The notes beneath the pieces are model-generated. The model worked only from the letters and a program-made list of their open reading frames with translations. It was not told the origin of the DNA and ran no database searches. A program made the translations under genes and the position numbers. 64,000 bases of DNA, taken from Trichosphaerium sp. ATCC 40318. Lineage: Eukaryota; Discosea; Flabellinia; Trichosidae. The stretch spans positions 372,001-436,000 of the forward strand of contig JALMLS010000093.1 in assembly GCA_038496445.1 (NCBI GenBank), read 5' to 3'. Shown here piece after piece: positions 1 through 12,863 of the stretch (within the stretch, counting starts at the first letter, position 1; the number at the start of each line of letters is the position of its first letter).

Positions 1-207
1 GATGGTGTAGAACACCTCGCCCAATTTACGCTTTGCAGAGTTCGATGACATTGCCTTGAACTTGTGTTTAATAATAACATCCGATAATTTTATTTAACCT
101 AATAACATACCTTGTTCCACGTTGCGACAACTAGCGCTGTATGATCTTCTGTATCATACAATAAAAGAGTGGCATATGCACGCTCTATCTGTTGACCAAT
201 GTTACAC
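1..207 (-). CDS. Possible partial gene at left edge
   Basis: On the minus strand an open stretch leads into 111 on the plus scale, then an intron-like segment (61-110, starting GTATGT and ending AG), and then an in-frame continuation off the left edge (1-60). The joined reading contains IERAYATLLLYDTEDHTALV and ends KLGEVFYTI. I do not recognise the protein. The upstream (5') end is not resolved: a stop lies in frame near 250, and an AG acceptor near 208 may begin the exon. The support is frame continuity across one consensus intron only. Confidence 0.35.
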
Positions 208-439
208 CTATGACGTGTAAGATGACGACAGTCGGAAACATAAGTGATGTTTTACCAAAGTGCGAAAAATGACGTTATAACATTATCCGGGTTAGCGTTA
301 GCATTATATAATGGTCCTGTCGTTGAAACGACTTCTATTAGAACCTCTCCAGCCTACACTTTTTTAGCTAGAAAGCCGGCTTTTTATTTATCGTACCAAC
401 TTAAAAAACTCATGGTTTACACCAGTTAACGCGTAATCA

Positions 440-3400
440 ACAGCTAAATAATTTTGTTAAAAAGTTTGTTTGGAATTACCCGGCCAGCATTCAAACTGCC
501 TTATATCGTACCAAATTCTTCTATAATATGTGTAGGAATCTCACACGTGTTACTTTTGGCCAGGTGGTCGATGATCTGACATATTTTGTCAACAAAACGT
601 TGACCAAGAGGTATTGTATCTAAGATTGGTGTCCTAAAAAAAAGACGTAAGAAAAATAATGAAGAACATTTTGACAGGTAATATCACGTGGTACGGGTAT
701 TGTTTAAAAGTCTTCTAAATGACGTACTTTATTGAAGGGAAAAGTTCTGGGAGTCTCTTAGCGAAAGTATCCACAGCAACATCTTCCCAGTGCATAACTC
801 TACGTAAAGGATTTTTTAGTATTGAACGATAGCGCCATATCGTTACCTGTTCCAAACTGTTAAGATTGTTAGCCTGTTAGCTCTAGTTATCTCAGGAGGT
901 GAATCAAAGTCTTTGTCAGAAAAGAAATTCTACAACAAGTTAGCGAGAGGGTTTTTCCAAAGCAATTGTACTCACTTTCTTAGCCGCTGCAGTTACAGCT
1001 GTTACCCCAATCATACTTTTGAGTGTTGCTGCTGTAGATTCGCGGTGTATAGGTTTTGCTTGTTCACGCTTTTTCTGTACATAGACTTAACAAGTGTGCT
1101 CATTTCACAACCAAACCAATACTGCGTACGGAATAAATATTAAATTTTAGCTTGGCGTTCAATCGCCTTCCGTCTTGTTTTATAATAGGCAATGTGGTCT
1201 CGTTTCCTTCTGTTTTTATAGAGCTAGATCTCAAAATAACTATGCCTGCGTCCTGTATGAATAGCGTTTAGTGTCAAATAGAAAATTTGTTCCAAAAGGT
1301 GCAGCAAGTGGATAAATATTAAACAAAATATTCCAAAAGTTTTCGTAAGAATTATCGGCCACCTGTGCCGCAATAACAATAAATGTTGACATCATATGGG
1401 TAGCTACACCACTCACTTTGGAGCATGTCAACTTTATCTTTTATCAAATAAAAAAAATCACGTGATATCCGTGCTTGTCGGGTTTTTACGTTACGAACTA
1501 CTTGTCCCAAAAAATTCAGAACCAAAAAAAGAACACGTGATTATCGGGTTTTTTAACACTACTAGAAACCTACTTAACGGAAAAAAAAATAAAAAAAGAA
1601 ACATTTTTGTTAACTTCGAATACACGTACTTTCCATTGTTGTTTACTACCCGATTGTTTTGATGACACTGAGAATTGAAATACTGAGTGAGGTTTCACGA
1701 TAACACCACTATTTTTAAAAAAATTAAAAGCGTCAACACAACACCACAAACAGCCAAAAAAAAACGTGACAACAGTTTTGTAAAACAATCACTGAAAACG
1801 TACAAAGATCGCTCCACAGCCCATGAAAACCCTTTTTCTGTCCTCTGGTCTGCATTGTCAACCTCAATTTTGCGTCGGAGAACCCTGTTAGCTTCACCGG
1901 CTGGATCCAAAATATCAAGAGAAATACGTAATCCACAGCGTCTACTAGGCGGTTGCCATCCATGTAGTTCAATAACTGTGAAATTATGTTATTGTGGGGC
2001 CGAAAGAAAATATAATTTCAAAAAAAAGAAAATAGTTCCGAAGGGGAGCCTTAAATGAATTTAAAACGTTTCAAAAAGCACTCTAAAAGCATCCTACAAT
2101 ATGTATAAAGGTGTTAATGATAATAAGAGTGACGTACCACCAACATATAGTTTCATCTTGGACAATTTGCCCATCGATTTTGATTTATAAGCCTTCATCA
2201 TGATAGGCGCACGGACTTTGGTTTTTATTAGTTAAACGGGCAATGTAGTTATATAATAATGCGTCGAAGTCCACCAATGATAGTTTTAGGCTGCCACCTT
2301 TACGGCACTTGGAAAAAAGTGCCGTTGTGTAGCAACATAGCACAAAATCACAACGTGTAAAGTCCGGGAAGACGCATTTTTGAATAAACGTTTTTTCTTT
2401 TTTTGTGCAAAACATGCAGAAGCCGAAACATGGCCTTACCTTTCTTGATAATATGCATGACGCCTAGGGTACCGTTGCGACGCTTGTTGCTTGTTCTGTG
2501 CCAGGATTAAGTTCAAACAAGGCACTTGACTCCTATTTTGGAAGGAGGCGCGTTAAAGGCGAAACCATTATTTGCTGTGGCCTTACTGCGCGTCTGTAGA
2601 GAAGCTTAGCTATGCGAGCTAGTTTACAAAGAAGAAACAACCAAATTTCGAGCTTGCCTGAGAAAAGAGCGTCATTTCGTTTGTCCAGCAACCATCGTAG
2701 CAAGTTCTTTTGTTAATACGGTGTAGCTACTTATTAGGAAAGAATCATTTTCGCTAGCGCAGCGAGCTAAGCCTCATATGGATTCCTCAAGTACAGTCTA
2801 TTGCGATGAACTATAGCAAATAGAAAAAGCAAAAGACTAACTGTCGATCCTTTTTTGCTTTTTCTGTTATGCGTCAAGTTTACTAGGTGTTATGGAGTGC
2901 TGATATAACAATAGCGTCTAAATACATGACGTCAAACGAATGTCAACCAACATTACTAATCGGTATTAATATATTTAGACTTGAGCTTTAATCGCTTGCG
3001 TCGTGAATATGCGCGTCACTTTATTATTATGTCAACGAAGATCATAGAAAACAACGATTTTGACAGCTTTAAACTGTTTGCTTATAATTGCTCACTACAT
3101 GAGGCACTAAAACGACTATTTGTAGCGTACTTTGCGCGGTACACTTGTGTATCTCATCTTTTCTGGCACTACTTCACTTTGTCGTACCAACGAAGCAAGT
3201 CATGCATTAATCAAGGTAAAGAGATCTTTTTCTGAGCTAAACACGTAAAATTAATAATACACGACTTGAAAAATACCTAGCAACGCAATATAAGTCTTAT
3301 ACACTATTTCTACGCGTGGGAAATGCTCTGCCGGCAATTAGAGCACTGCTGGTAGAGTTTTAAAGAAACTACAAAATCAAATTGTTTACGCTTATTTATT

Positions 3401-3767
3401 GGCTAACGCACTCAGATTCAAACGAACACATCAAAGAAATTTTTTTCAAAGCAACTATCAACGAACAATTTTCCGCATACTCTCTCAGTTCGCAGCAATA
3501 AGCGTAATAATTATTAGCCGCCACGAAACAGCAGCTGTTGTTCTCTTTTACTATTAGTATTCGTTGTGATTGCAGTGGTTGCAAACTATACCTTACCTGA
3601 ATACCTCGGAACGAAAGGATACCCTGAGGCTTAATAGATGGTAATGAACGTTTAATGTTTGAAATATACTGGTTTCCGTCATTTTTTACGGAAAAAATTT
3701 TGAGAACAATAAATCTTTTTAGTCAGTTAGTTCTAAATTAGTCAATAATTAAATACACAAGCAATTA
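440..3767. other. Region without a supported gene
   Basis: There are several short open frames on both strands (for example 913-1143 plus, 1687-2058 plus, 2185-2415 minus), but none shows a domain, a signal peptide or exon-to-exon continuity that I can support. The stretch contains four CACGTG palindromes (544, 685, 1459, 1534) and many homopolymer A/T runs. The last few hundred bases are presumably the promoter region of the receptor kinase that starts at 3768. A multi-exon gene with weak coding signal cannot be ruled out. Confidence 0.4.
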
Positions 3768-6700
3768 ATGCTACGACTTGTAGTACGATTGGCTATTTTG
3801 CTAGTTGTACTTTATTCTTGCCAAGTACAAGCAACATGCTCATACTTTATCGGCGAAATTAGTTCTACGACAGGGTCATTAACTACCTCATTATATACAA
3901 CGTATTATAACTCAACAGAAGCCGTTGTAGTCACACAAATTGATTCCACACGTTTACCAAATACAATAACCGGCTTTACAGTGTACGTCAACGAAATTTA
4001 TGCGTTTAGACGATTTTGCTCGTTTCCAACTTGGTTCTAGTATAAACACGCAAGCATACTTTTCACATGGTCACAACGAATCCAAAATCAGTGTTCTAGA
4101 GCTCACAAATGACACCAGCGTTGCTACGATCCTCACTGAAGAAACGTACGCTGTAAAGGCAACAAGGCCTTACTCTACGCGTGCCGGCAGTTATACTAAC
4201 GAAAACAGGTGTGCCATTACTGCACTGTCATCAAACGGCAACGATTTAATATATTTATGTACAACCAACGCCAATGATATTGTGTACACATTGAAGGTAT
4301 GTTTTAATGTACCGATGTAATGTAGATACGGCACTTACGAAATATAGAGCTACGACGTGACCACCTTTGGTCAAGGTTCCGTAGCACCAACGATAGTAGC
4401 ATCCTTTTCCAACCATACAGCGCCAGATGTATGGCACACAGCCAAATCAGGCGGAACGGTTGTTTTCGGAAATTCTGATGGCCTACTAATGGTACGTATA
4501 TTTTTAATATGTTTCAAGTATTAAAAACAGCTGTTTTAAACGAGAAAAGGAGTTGTCAATTTTCGGTTAGATTTTCGGTTTTTTTCAATTAAATTTCTTC
4601 ACAGGACGTCTCAAACATTCCTTTTGATGTATTGCATAATGACAATACGACGTCTATCAACGGTTTAAGCCTTTCTGACGAAAGTAAGATTAATTGCTTT
4701 CGGAGTTCCTTTTAATGAACTACAGGTACCGTATTCGCTGGTGTGGTGGATATGAACAACAATATCACTCTTGGCGTACTTGATAATCAAACTATTGCAC
4801 AAAACTGTTCGTAATAACTTCACCTGAACTTTAAAATTTATTTTCTGTTTTTCTGTTTTTTTCTTAGTATTCCCAATAGTGTTATTGCTTGATTTAGATG
4901 ATTTTCTCCTACATGACTTGGATACTATTGGTTCTAATTTTACGGCCTTATTTGGAAAGACTGTCGGGCAAGTTCATGAAGTAAAGGTAATTGTTTACTT
5001 TTTTATTGTTTTTTTTGTCTTTTTTATTTTTTTCGCTTACACTTTACTTACGTTCTAAATAGCTTCTCATTTCTGAAGAGGGGGTACAACAAGAAGCCTT
5101 CTCACTTGTTTTTATTGGTGAGCTACGATCTTTTTTTGAAAAAGTTCAACGTCATTTTCATTTTCTTTATGTCTATAACGTTATTATCGCGTAGAGTAAT
5201 AATCTGACGGAGTTCCTTTTTTTTTTTAGATGATGTAAAAGTATCAATCAATTCATCAATTAAATTTTTCATCTCAAGTCAAGATTCTTGCTCTCTACCA
5301 CCACAACCTACAGACCCACCTGCAGACACACCCACATCCCCACCTACAATGGCTTCTCCTACAGCAGCACCAACTGAACCTGATCTCAACATTGATTGTG
5401 CAGAGATTGTGTTGGATATTGAGTTTACTGAAATACCTTCGGCTTTAGAATTTGATGTTATTGCAGATGCTTTTCAAGTAGCAGCTCAAACATATTACAC
5501 AGAAAATGTTTCACCTGATATAACGGTTGTAAATACAACAGCTGCCATAACTCCAAGAGAATTAGTAAGGAGACTCAAAAGACAAGCCCCTATGGGTAGA
5601 CCAATGGGAACACCACGTGAGTTTAAGCGATTATTTTCGAGGATTTTTTTTAATGATTGTTTTAGCGTTCTGGAGCGTTTTTTGGAACATTGATGTACCT
5701 GAGATCCACCGCGATACTTTACATACTTCAGTGTGTAGTAATAATACAGCACAAGAAGCAGTAAAAGCTTTATTCCTTGTTGAACGCAATCAGAAGAACA
5801 ACTTTGTTTTTAGAAACTGTAGAAGAGACGAGTTAGGTACGCATACACTCTTTCTTAATTTGCTTTTATAAGAGAGTTACTTCATCCATTTTAACTATTA
5901 ATAGTTGCTTGTGGTACTACATCAGCTGATTCAACTCCTCCTGGACCTTGTAAGTCGTTATGCATTAATTTTTGTGAGCTGATCTTCAAAAAATAGATCA
6001 AGTTGAATTTACAATCACTCTCGCAGCTGGAACATTATCTTCATCTCTTCTTAACAGGATAAGAAACATTGTTGCAAATATTACTCAGCAAAGTACTGAA
6101 TTCATTAGAGTTGTAGCAAACCTTCAGACAGTACGTAGTAGCTGGTTGAACCGCATATATTTCTTTATATTAATCAGCTGTATTTTAGAGTACGAAGAGA
6201 CAAGTGGAGAATTATCTTGTTACAGTAACATTTGATATTGGAGGTATTTTATTGTTTGAGCCACAAAAAAGGCTCACTTTGTTCCTTTCTTTAGGTGGTC
6301 TTAACCCTATCTTGCTTGGTGCAACAATAGAAGCTCAGGTAGCAGATTGCAATAGTGAGCTCTCCCTAGGACTAGCCCAAGAGTTCTTACCTCTTGTGTC
6401 TTGTCCTCAGACTTCTCTTCCTCCTACAGAAGGTCCTACAACTGCAACTGTTGTAACACCTTCACTTAGCTCTGGAGAAAGTGGTAATAATAACACGATT
6501 ATTATTATTGTTGTTGTTGCTGTTGTTATACTATTGATTGTGGTGATAGTCATGGTTGCTCTTGTTGTCATCTTCAGAAAGAAAAAAGAAGAAAGAAGGA
6601 ATGAGCCAACTCAAAACAGTGCGTTTCTTGAACATGTTTTTATCTTGCTTCACTAACACGTTGTGTTCTTATTAGGTAATGTTGAACGGTATCAAGGCGT

Positions 6701-8331
6701 TCCTTCAAAGTATAGCACTGTTAAAATGTCTCCAAGTGAGGAAAGTCTAACAGTATTGAAGAACCAACTAGGTAATAATTATAATTAAAACAAAAAAATT
6801 TATTTTATTGTTACTAATTTTATTCACTTAGTCACAAAGAACATGGGTGGAGAAACTGATTGGTAAGTTGGCAAAAAGCAATTGTAATGTGAGTACCTAA
6901 ATTAATTATTCTAGGGTCATTCCGTATGAAGATCTTGAAATTGGAGAAACACTTGGAAAGGGTTCTTTTGGTGTAGTTAAAAGTGGAAAATGGCGATTCC
7001 AAAATGTTGCTATTAAGGTTAGTTTTCTTATTCATTTTTGGTATTCGGTCTCATCTAATTACTTAGTTCTGCACTGATATTGGCGCTACAGATGATTTTT
7101 TAGAAGAAGGAAAGCTTATGTGTAACCTAAGACCACATCCAAACGTAAGTTTTTTGTATTGAATTCAAGTTGACTATTGGGTTTTCTCTAACGATTTTTT
7201 TCACCCAACAGGTAATACAAATCTTTGGTATTTGTGTTAAAGATGATTGCTTATTTATGCTTATTATGGAGTACTCAAAAGGTACCTTTAATAGAATTCT
7301 TGTTTTGTTGTGTATGCGAATAGATATGTTTTATTAATTTTATTTTTAATGTAGGAGGTTCTCTTGACACTTTCCTCTATGAGTCTTCACATAAACTTAA
7401 ACGGAAACAAAAACAAGAAATCATTCTTGGTGTATGTAAGGGTTTATTACATTTACATTCTGAGGGTATTATCCATCGTGATTTGGCTGCAAGAAGTACG
7501 TTAATACTCCAACAAACGATGCAATGATTTAACGGATTTTTTTAAAGATGTATTGCTCGATGAAGCACTTAAGCCAAAGCTATCAGATTTTGGCATGTCT
7601 CGCATTGTAGATAGTAATACAAGTGCTGGAAAAACAGCTACAAGATTCGGACCAATCAGGTGGATGGCTCCTGAGAGTATACGTTTTGAATACTCTGTAC
7701 AAAGCGACGTACGGTTTTGTTTCATTCATGGGATTTTTTTTAAATTCATTCTTCTTACTGGATTGTTCGTTCACAGGTTTGGAGTCTTGCTATTGTTATG
7801 CTTGAAGTATGGTCTGAATCAGAACCACATGATGAGTGGGAAGAAAAGGATCAACACGAGCTCGCTATAAAGATAAGAGATGAAGCTTTAACACCTTCAA
7901 TGCCTAAAAAGGTTCCAAGAGTATACGCTGATTTAATGAGAGAATGTTGGGCTTCTAGTCCGTCTGAGAGACCTCAAGTTTCTGAGATTTGTCGTCGTTT
8001 AACAGAACACCAACGACGTAAGAAGTCAGGCGAACCAAAGGGAAAGAAGATGTTAAAGGATGTAAGGAAGCAAGTTTCAAGGTCTTCTTCGATTGTAGCA
8101 AAGAAATCGCTTCGTGGTTCACCTAGCACGAAGGCTAAGGGTGACGAAATGACAGAGCTGGCGCCTGATACTGATAACGATGTACAGACGCTAAAAAGAA
8201 GGAAGAAAAAGAGCAGAAAAAAGAAGAAGTCTACAAAACATTTAGAACTTCAGGAAGTGACCCAGGACCACTATGATGATTTGCCTTCATTAGGTACACC
8301 TTCTATAGGCACTGAGAAGGCTTCCTTGTAA
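3768..8331 (+). CDS. Receptor tyrosine-kinase-like protein
   Basis: A single-pass membrane receptor with a cytoplasmic protein kinase. The start codon at 3768 opens a signal peptide (MLRLVVRLAILLVVLYSC). A long extracellular part follows, built from many exons, with numerous N-glycosylation sequons and a Pro/Thr linker around 5300-5390. A Val/Ile transmembrane segment lies at about 6495-6575, followed by a basic stop-transfer stretch (FRKKKEERR). The kinase domain (about 6905-8010) shows in order the glycine loop GKGSFGVV, the VAIK lysine, HRDLAARN, a DFG motif (SDFGMSR) and RWMAPES. HRDLAARN is the tyrosine-kinase form of the catalytic loop, although some TKL kinases share it, so tyrosine specificity is inferred. 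A lysine-rich tail ends at the stop at 8329. About 15-20 introns of 40-80 nt interrupt the gene, for example 3983-4040. The ectodomain matches no family I recognise, so the ligand is unknown. Confidence 0.85.
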
Positions 8332-8588
8332 AAGTATCTTGAATTCTTCTGAGATGGCTACGCGTTCAGTGACTACACCAAAAGAAAAAAAAAGGTTAAA
8401 CGCCTTGGTTTCACATGTCGCAATTTTTGGCGTGCGTCTAGAGGAGTTTTAAGAGTGTAAAAGAAATAAAAAAAATACTGAAAATTATTTCATGTTATTG
8501 GCTGGCAAGCCAGCTTGGTGCTCAGTAAGCGTATGTAAAGGTTACAAGCGGTTCAGGTGTTATTAGTACAAAAGTGCGTAAGGTAGTG

Positions 8589-8885
8589 TTAGTTATAGCC
8601 GCTAGGCGTAGGAGAACCATATGGTGTTGGTTGTACAGGGTAATTGCTGTTATTACCGGGATCAACGCCACCGTAACCGTAATCAGCCATTGTTTCACTG
8701 TAAACAGCGCAGCCAGTCTCTTCTGGTGGTCCCATATAAACTGATTTCCCACAGCATGTATAACAAGCATCGTGATGCGTTTCTTGATGTCCTTGAGGGT
8801 GATATCGTTGACCTGGTTTCATTTTTGGGTTTACAACGTATGACGTTCCATCATGGTTTTTGGTTTTGGCTTGTTTCTGACCCAT
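8589..8885 (-). CDS. Small Cys/Gly/Tyr-containing hypothetical protein
   Basis: An uninterrupted 98-residue frame that starts MGQKQAKTKNHDGTSY. It has a hydrophilic N-terminus, then a central HHDACYTCCGK segment with three clustered cysteines and neighbouring histidines that could bind a metal, and then a Gly/Tyr/Pro/Asn-rich tail (YGYGGVDPGNNSNYP). The Gly2 after Met resembles an N-myristoylation context, but this is speculative. There is no signal peptide or membrane segment. It lies tail-to-tail with the receptor kinase. I do not recognise a family. The composition is coherent along its whole length, which argues for a real gene. Confidence 0.6.
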   Translation of the reverse strand: MGQKQAKTKNHDGTSYVVNPKMKPGQRYHPQGHQETHHDACYTCCGKSVYMGPPEETGCAVYSETMADYGYGGVDPGNNSNYPVQPTPYGSPTPSGYN

Positions 8886-9206
8886 GTTCTTTGATTGTTT
8901 GAATTTAAGGAGATCACTGGCTTAAGGCGATGTTTATTGCCTTGTTGCAATATACAAGCGTAGGGAAGACTAATATACGCGTTTTAGGGCTTACATTGCT
9001 ACTCTACAATAGCAACATGTCATTGTACAAACTATGTTCAGTGAACACATTTTGACACGCAATGTGTCATTGTCTTGGTTTATTCTTTTTTTCGCCCATG
9101 AAAATACTTGTGGGTTTAAAAAATACAATACTAGCTGGACGATTTATCGCACAAGTAAAGATAGATACTAAACGTTTTTGAATGAGTGGTAAAAAAGTTA
9201 GCTAGA

Positions 9207-10599
9207 TTACAAATTATTTTTCTGTTTGATATCGTCTAGAGCATCTGTAATATTATCAAATTTGAATTTAAACCCTAATCCTTTTAGCTTATCAACACTT
9301 AACTTCCTTCCATGTGTTACAAAGCAAGCACGTTCACCTTAAATAAACTTATTAAAAAAACCCAAAAAAAAGAATGTTATACCAAGAACTATGTTCATAA
9401 GCCATGTAGGATACCACATCCAAGTAGGTACGTTAAATACTGATCCAAGTGCCTTTGATAGTTCAGAATACGGAGTAAATGTTGGTGCTACTGTATTGAA
9501 AGGTCCTGAATATCTCTTATCTGTTATTGCTTCAAGGAATATAGACATCAGATCCGTCACGTGAATCCAAGGCACATTTTGATTTCCTAAAATAATTTTA
9601 AGCTCATTGGCTACCGTACAATATGAATACAGTTTTCAAACATTTTTATGATTATGGTGGGCAAGGAAAGTAAATTTCAGTAAGAAAGTTTCGAAAAGCA
9701 AAAAAGCAATGTCATACCATCACCAACTACGCCACCCAGATAGTATTTAAATAATGGATACATAAACGCCATACCACCTCCTTGTGGGTCTCCTAAAACT
9801 ATTCCTGTGCGTAATATACATGTACGTGTATCTACATCACCAGGTAACTCGGCTGCTTTTTCCAGCTTTCAGAGATGTTAAAAAGAGAACCAAACCATAA
9901 ACACGTACCTCCTTGCATATAGTACCTCCAATATCATCGCCGTACTTGGATTCTTCTGTATAAACTTTCTCTGTGCTGGCGGGATATGCTGAACCTCCCA
10001 TGACTATAAACGCTTTTGGAGGCGTTCCTTTTTTGGACATTGAGGTAACTGCAGTTGACTAGTTTTTTCAAAGAATTTTAGTAAAAAAGTGTACAAACTC
10101 GCCACTGGCGATAACAACGTACTAATATTTTAGCTGGGATAGATCTTGATTCAATAAGCTCTCGCTTGAAAGCGTTTGTGTACCTATTGGATAAATTGGT
10201 TTAACACGCTTTTAGAGTTGTAAAAGTGTTGTGTTAGCACTTATATAACACTGCTGGCGTCGTTTTCGTACCTTTGATCCATTATATTCCTACCTGTCAG
10301 TGAAATTACCTTACAGCTTTAGAGATGCGTAAAAAATTCCAAATAGGTTACCACATCCGTATCAGAAGGTAATCCATCGCTTTTGACACCATCCCATGAT
10401 ATTTCGGTATCTCCTGACGGATTACGTGATATAACTGTTATTTTACATTTTGGTTGCGTTTTTCTTATGCTAGCTTGTAAGTGCTTGCCTACAGGCTCTA
10501 TTGTGAGCGAAAACAAAAAAAAACAGTATAACGGATTAAACTGACTGACATACCAACCCACCCGCGGCCTCCACCAATTACGACGTGTCTAAGTTGCAT
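9207..10599 (-). CDS. SDR39U1: SDR39U1-like NAD(P)-dependent epimerase/reductase
   Basis: An atypical short-chain dehydrogenase of the TIGR01777/YfcH type (extended-like SDR, nucleotide-sugar epimerase-related). The N-terminus MQLRHVVIGGGRGWV carries the Rossmann glycine motif. After splicing the frame reads DTDVVISLTGRNIMDQR, then a FKRELIESRSIP segment and MGGSAYP, matching the family's DVVINLAG, K-I-SRI and SA-x-Y landmarks. A later exon has LRTGIVLGDPQGGG and VPWIHVTDL, also typical. The C-terminus (GERACFVTHGRKLSVDKLKG) corresponds to the DUF1731 tail. There are about eight short introns. The length fits the usual roughly 300 residues. The physiological substrate of this family is not well established. 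The start codon at 10597-10599 is the first Met ahead of the glycine motif, and no targeting peptide is evident. Confidence 0.85.
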
Positions 10600-10801
10600 G
10601 CCGTTTCGCTTGGCACTATTGCTTGGTTTTTCTCCGCCTGTTGGTGAGTTTACTTCCTGACTTAAACGTCTTGCCTTAACTTCTGAATTAAAATCGTTGT
10701 TACACTCGGGATGTTCCTCTTGGGAGCATAAAAATACAAACTAAACCTAAGTTCACATATCATAATATTGGTTTATTGTACAGCCGTATCAAAAGGGTTC
10801 C

Positions 10802-12863
10802 TTAACCTGAAGAGTCACCTTGCTCCATAATAGAAGCATCAACAGCACTGTCTACTGTTGGTGCTGTAGCAGATCCATTAGTGAGTGTACTATCTCTTGG
10901 TGTCTTTTTAGAGCTCTGTAGTGCTAGTAGCTGAGTATAGCTAACTGCATATAATAGCAGATAGAAAAAAACCCAAAACGAATAAAACCCAGCAGGTGTA
11001 AAGAAAAGAGAAGAAAACACAAAAAGAGCCAAGCATACGGATAAGACAATAAACACTCCACTTAGCAACAAGATATATGTGATCTATAAATAATATGTAA
11101 GTACTATAGTCGTTCTTTGTTAACTTGCAAGCTCACACGTGTGAGAAACATTGCTTTTTTGTTCTTCTTTTTTTTTCAGAAAAAAACAAGATACAGCTCG
11201 TACCTTTATCATGTTTCTACTTCTTGCTGTTTGTTTTTTAGATCTCTTTATTGTCAATAGTACTTTAGTGCCAATAATAAAGTAATATATCGATACAGAT
11301 AATGAGAATAATGCAAAGCAAAGTCCTGATACTTCAAGAAGAAACGGTAGATCGGTCGCAGCACGTATAACATTAAGTACGAATTCCATTAAAGTATACG
11401 CTACAATAACAATAATACAAGGTATTAAAAGCTTATGAACGTTTTTTCTAACGACAGAGCGAAGTGTTTTGATGTTGAGTAAAAGTTCGTGCCTAGTAAA
11501 ATAAAAAGTTAGTTTCAGAAACGTAGTGCACTAGTTTCATGTACAACGGATAAAAGGTATATTTGACTATGAATTCAAGCGAATATAATAGTAATTGCAA
11601 AAGGGTAATTGATGGATTACGTTCATAAGTTTTTCTAAAATCATAGTGGTTTCAAACTTTTACTCAGGTCACGTGTTAAGAATTACAGCGAAACAACATC
11701 ACGTACCAATAAAATGCGATTAATATTGAACTTGCAATACTGAGTGTGGGTAGACCAGTAATAAACATCTCATGTACTCCAGATATTAGAATGCGGCGAC
11801 TATATATAGGATCAATAACGCTGTAAGTGAACCTAACTATTTTTTGTAAAAAAAATCCCATTTAGTTTGTGACAGAAATACCAAGTATGTAAAATAGACT
11901 TACTTGTATTTGATACTATCTCTATGATAAGGATAGTCTGTGATAGCCCACAAGAAAACTTTTCATCAGTTTCATAAAGCTTGTATACAGATAAAGCAAT
12001 TGCACCAAGAGCCAATGCTCCCATCACTACTGAGAAGACAATCTAACTTAAAATGATCTAGAGAACATAAAATACAACGTACACTTCCTGTTTCTTTAGT
12101 ATGCTTCCATAAGTTCTCATCTAAATGTGGTACCAAGTAAGTTATTTTCAATTTCTTCAAATTCCGATTTTTTTTTTACCATTTCTATCCAAAGTGACAT
12201 TTAACGGAAATGTACTATTTTGCTCAAAGTAGTCTTTCATTGACTCAAATAGCGATGTCCCTATAGCGACACTAGGTATTTCTACAGTTACCTGTTGGTC
12301 AGGATTTAATTTAAAGTAGTTAAGCGCCCCAGGAGCTAAAACGAAGAATTAAACAAAAGTTCAAAAAAAAAAAAAATGTCATCAGCGATTTTGAACTTAC
12401 TAGTTCCTCCCCAGTACAATACAAGAGCTATGGCACCTTTAGACTTTGCATCATCTACTAATACGCCCCAATCATACGTGTCGTCTATTTGAAGAAGTAG
12501 AATCTGACCTGTTATATTGTTCACTTTATTATACACTAATTCTCCTACAAATAGCCGGGTTAGTATTGTTTATGTGTGAAACGACGCTCAGCGCATCCAA
12601 GATGGGATTTAATACAAAAAGAAAGCAATTTAGTTAGGGAAAGTACCGGAGATGGTTTCGTTACTCCCCCAAGCGTCTTTAGATAGCCAAGTAATGTCTG
12701 GCGCGTTGTACTGACCTATTTTCGTGACGAAGCGTAAGAAAGCGATCTTTTGTTCTTATTGTATACCTTGCAACGCTGGGGTATGTATGACTAATCCTGT
12801 TGCGTACAACGCGCAACATACAGTCAAAATGATGCAATGTACACTAGTAGTCATCACTCTCAT
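10802..12863 (-). CDS. PA-like domain / seven-transmembrane receptor (paralog 1)
   Basis: A predicted secretory-pathway receptor. The first exon encodes a signal peptide (MRVMTTSVHCIILTVCCALY). The extracellular part resembles a protease-associated (PA) domain: GQILLLQIDDTYDWGVLVDD, then AKSKGAIALVLYWGG, then IPSVAIGTSLFESMKDYF, which parallel the PA pattern of a small-molecule-like strand, an A-x-x-GA-x-A-x-V helix/strand and IPSVxIS. Seven hydrophobic segments follow: near FSVVMGALALGAIALSVY, LSQTILIIEIV, FITGLPTLSIASSILIAFYW, LLIPCIIVIVAYTLMEFV, LEVSGLCFALFSLSVSIYYF, ILLLSGVFIVLSVCLALFVF and FYSFWVFFYLLLYAVSY. The tail is short and cytoplasmic and ends QGDSSG. It belongs with two more genes at 14.6-16.5 and 21.3-23.3 kb by shared layout. 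I know of no described GPCR family with this architecture. SPP-like proteases (PA plus 9TM) were considered, but no YD, GLGD or PAL motifs are visible. Confidence 0.75.

Noticed and set aside
10802-12863. Possible signal-peptide-peptidase-like protease (PA domain plus multiple TM)
   Set aside because: No YD, GxGD or PAL motifs in the membrane segments, and the TM count appears to be seven rather than nine.
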